This document shows positions 22,381 through 23,447 of a stretch of DNA of 23,447 nucleotides, in pieces. Every line of letters starts with the position of its first letter. Position 1 is the first letter of the stretch. This stretch comes from JAJTFW01 sp031421935 (lineage in GTDB: Bacteria; Bacteroidota; Bacteroidia; AKYH767-A; OLB10), in NCBI GenBank assembly GCA_031421935.1, contig JANOPQ010000178.1, positions 1 through 23,447 of the forward strand. The letters run 5' to 3'. The translations under genes and the position numbers were made by a program. Under the pieces are notes generated by a model that did not search any database, was not told the origin of the DNA, and was given only the letters and a program-made list of their open reading frames with translations.

Positions 22381-23447
22381 ACCTGAGTTCGGGATAAGGG
22401 TGTATATTAAATTGTTTATAACTAATTGATAATCAAATAAATGCAGCATAGAAATTGATTAATATTGTAGTGCAAACAACAAATAAAAATCTAATCCTAT
22501 GCTACAAGACAAAATTGCGGAAATTTTCATGAAGGTCGATGACTTTTGTAATCTATTTATTGATGAACTGAAGAGTTATGAAGTACTTGATAATTCAGAA
22601 ACAAAAAAGAGAAATCGTAAAGCTGGATTATGTGATTCAGAAATTATCTCCTTGTTAATTGCCTTTCATGGCGGTCAATTTAGAAATTTCAAAACTTTTT
22701 ATACTCAATATGTAAGTGTGCATTTGCAAAAAGATTTTCCTGGCTTAGTGTCATATAATCGATTTATAGAACTAAGTCCTCGTTCTGGAATTGTCTTTAT
22801 GTTGTTTTTAAATCATTGCTGTAAAGGAGAATGTACCGGTATTAGTTTTATTGATTCAACAGTATTAAGAGTATGTCATAACAAGCGAATAAAACGAAAC
22901 AAAACATTCAAAGGTGTTGCACAATTAGGTAAATCTTCAATGGGATGGTTCTTTGGTTTTAAACTTCATTTAATCATTAATGATAGAGGAGAAATTCAGT
23001 CATTTTATTTAACAAAAGGAAATGTAGATGATAGGGATATTAAAACGATAACTCAAATGACCAAAGAACTCTTTGGAAAACTTGTAGGTGACAAAGGATA
23101 TATTTCAAAGCCGTTAAGTGATTTACTTTTTGGAAACGGAATACAATTAATTACAGATGTCAGAAAAAATATGAAGAGTAAAGCACTTAGCAACGAAGAA
23201 AAAATACTAATCCGAAAAAGATCCGTTATTGAAACAGTAAATGATGAATTGAAAAACATGTGTCAAGTTGAACATACAAGACATCGTTCAATTAGCGGTT
23301 TTCTAATAAATGTGATGGGCGCACTTGCAGCTTACTCTTTCTTTCCAAAGAAGCCTTCAATTAATAAGGATGTGCTGGAAACTGACCAAAAAAAATTAAA
23401 TGCATTACAACACCAGTTATTGCTCGCAGCTTAACCCGAACTCAGGT
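22381..23447 (+). mobile_element. Complete IS982-family insertion sequence
   Basis: The element is 1067 bp and bounded by perfect 13-bp terminal inverted repeats, ACCTGAGTTCGGG at 22381-22393 and its complement at 23435-23447. The similarity continues with TAAG after one mismatch. It carries one intact transposase. The right end is the last base of the window, so a target-site duplication cannot be checked. The left target is the spacer after the SGNH-like lipoprotein gene; no gene is visibly broken on that side. Confidence 0.93.
22499..23434 (+). CDS. IS982-family DDE transposase
   Basis: This 311-residue transposase cuts and joins the ends of the surrounding IS. The DDE residues fall in family-typical motifs: D119 in FIDSTVLRVC, D198 in VGDKGYIS, and E245 in RSVIETVNDELK. 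The N-terminal part (about 1-100) is the helical DNA-binding region. Length is near the IS982 norm of about 290-310 and there is no frameshift, so it looks active. Its stop codon abuts the right inverted repeat. About 105 nt separate the left repeat from the ATG; no TAnnTTTG promoter is visible there. Confidence 0.94.
   Translation: MLQDKIAEIFMKVDDFCNLFIDELKSYEVLDNSETKKRNRKAGLCDSEIISLLIAFHGGQFRNFKTFYTQYVSVHLQKDFPGLVSYNRFIELSPRSGIVFMLFLNHCCKGECTGISFIDSTVLRVCHNKRIKRNKTFKGVAQLGKSSMGWFFGFKLHLIINDRGEIQSFYLTKGNVDDRDIKTITQMTKELFGKLVGDKGYISKPLSDLLFGNGIQLITDVRKNMKSKALSNEEKILIRKRSVIETVNDELKNMCQVEHTRHRSISGFLINVMGALAAYSFFPKKPSINKDVLETDQKKLNALQHQLLLAA

Overview
The window looks like a chromosomal piece from a member of the Bacteroidota. 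The DNA is AT-rich. Several genes have upstream matches to the Bacteroidota housekeeping promoter (TTTG, about 20 nt, then TAnnTTTG) and few genes have clear Shine-Dalgarno sites. The protein families also fit: an OmpA protein with thrombospondin type 3 repeats, paired MacB-type permeases, a FadL-type porin beside an SGNH-like lipoprotein, and a lipoprotein MsrA. I cannot place it below phylum with confidence. No tRNA, rRNA or CRISPR array was seen.

Layout. 1-365 is gene-free and holds an array of hairpin-forming repeats. 366-2470 (minus strand) carries an RluE-type rRNA pseudouridine synthase and a large OmpA/TSP3 outer-membrane protein. 2588-6582 (plus) is full-length cobalamin-dependent methionine synthase metH behind a SAM-I riboswitch, with a terminator and a competing antiterminator that can both be drawn from the sequence. 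6773-11330 (plus) is a MacAB-like export cluster: one ATPase, two tandem paralogous permeases and a membrane-fusion protein (MFP). It ends at a strong bidirectional terminator shared with a convergent small lipoprotein gene (11407-11616, minus).

The most unusual part is 11407-13510. A small Thr/Ala-rich lipoprotein is divergent from an ECF sigma factor. The sigma gene overlaps the gene for a one-pass membrane protein that joins an anti-sigma-like cytoplasmic head to a trypsin/HtrA-like protease with an intact His-Asp-Ser triad. Both divergent genes carry the same 19-nt upstream pattern, GGTTACCTTT-N5-GTTC, each reading towards its gene. Directly downstream (13625-16459) lie a TolC-type outer-membrane channel and a second MFP with their own promoter. 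I infer an envelope-stress circuit placed among export genes.

16573-17988 (plus) holds tsaB (t6A tRNA modification) and a lipoprotein MsrA. 18182-19399 (minus) is lhgO, with a promoter so close to the ATG that the mRNA may be leaderless. 19707-22266 (plus) is a FadL-type porin followed by an SGNH-hydrolase-like lipoprotein whose nucleophile position reads Gly. 22381-23447 is a complete IS982-family insertion sequence that ends exactly at the last base. With the repeat array at base 1, this suggests the contig is bounded by repeats at both ends.

Intergenic regions carry short modular repeats: octamer arrays of the form RCCAAYYY at three loci, TTTGAARAT-type repeats after two stop codons, and an 18-bp palindrome present twice.
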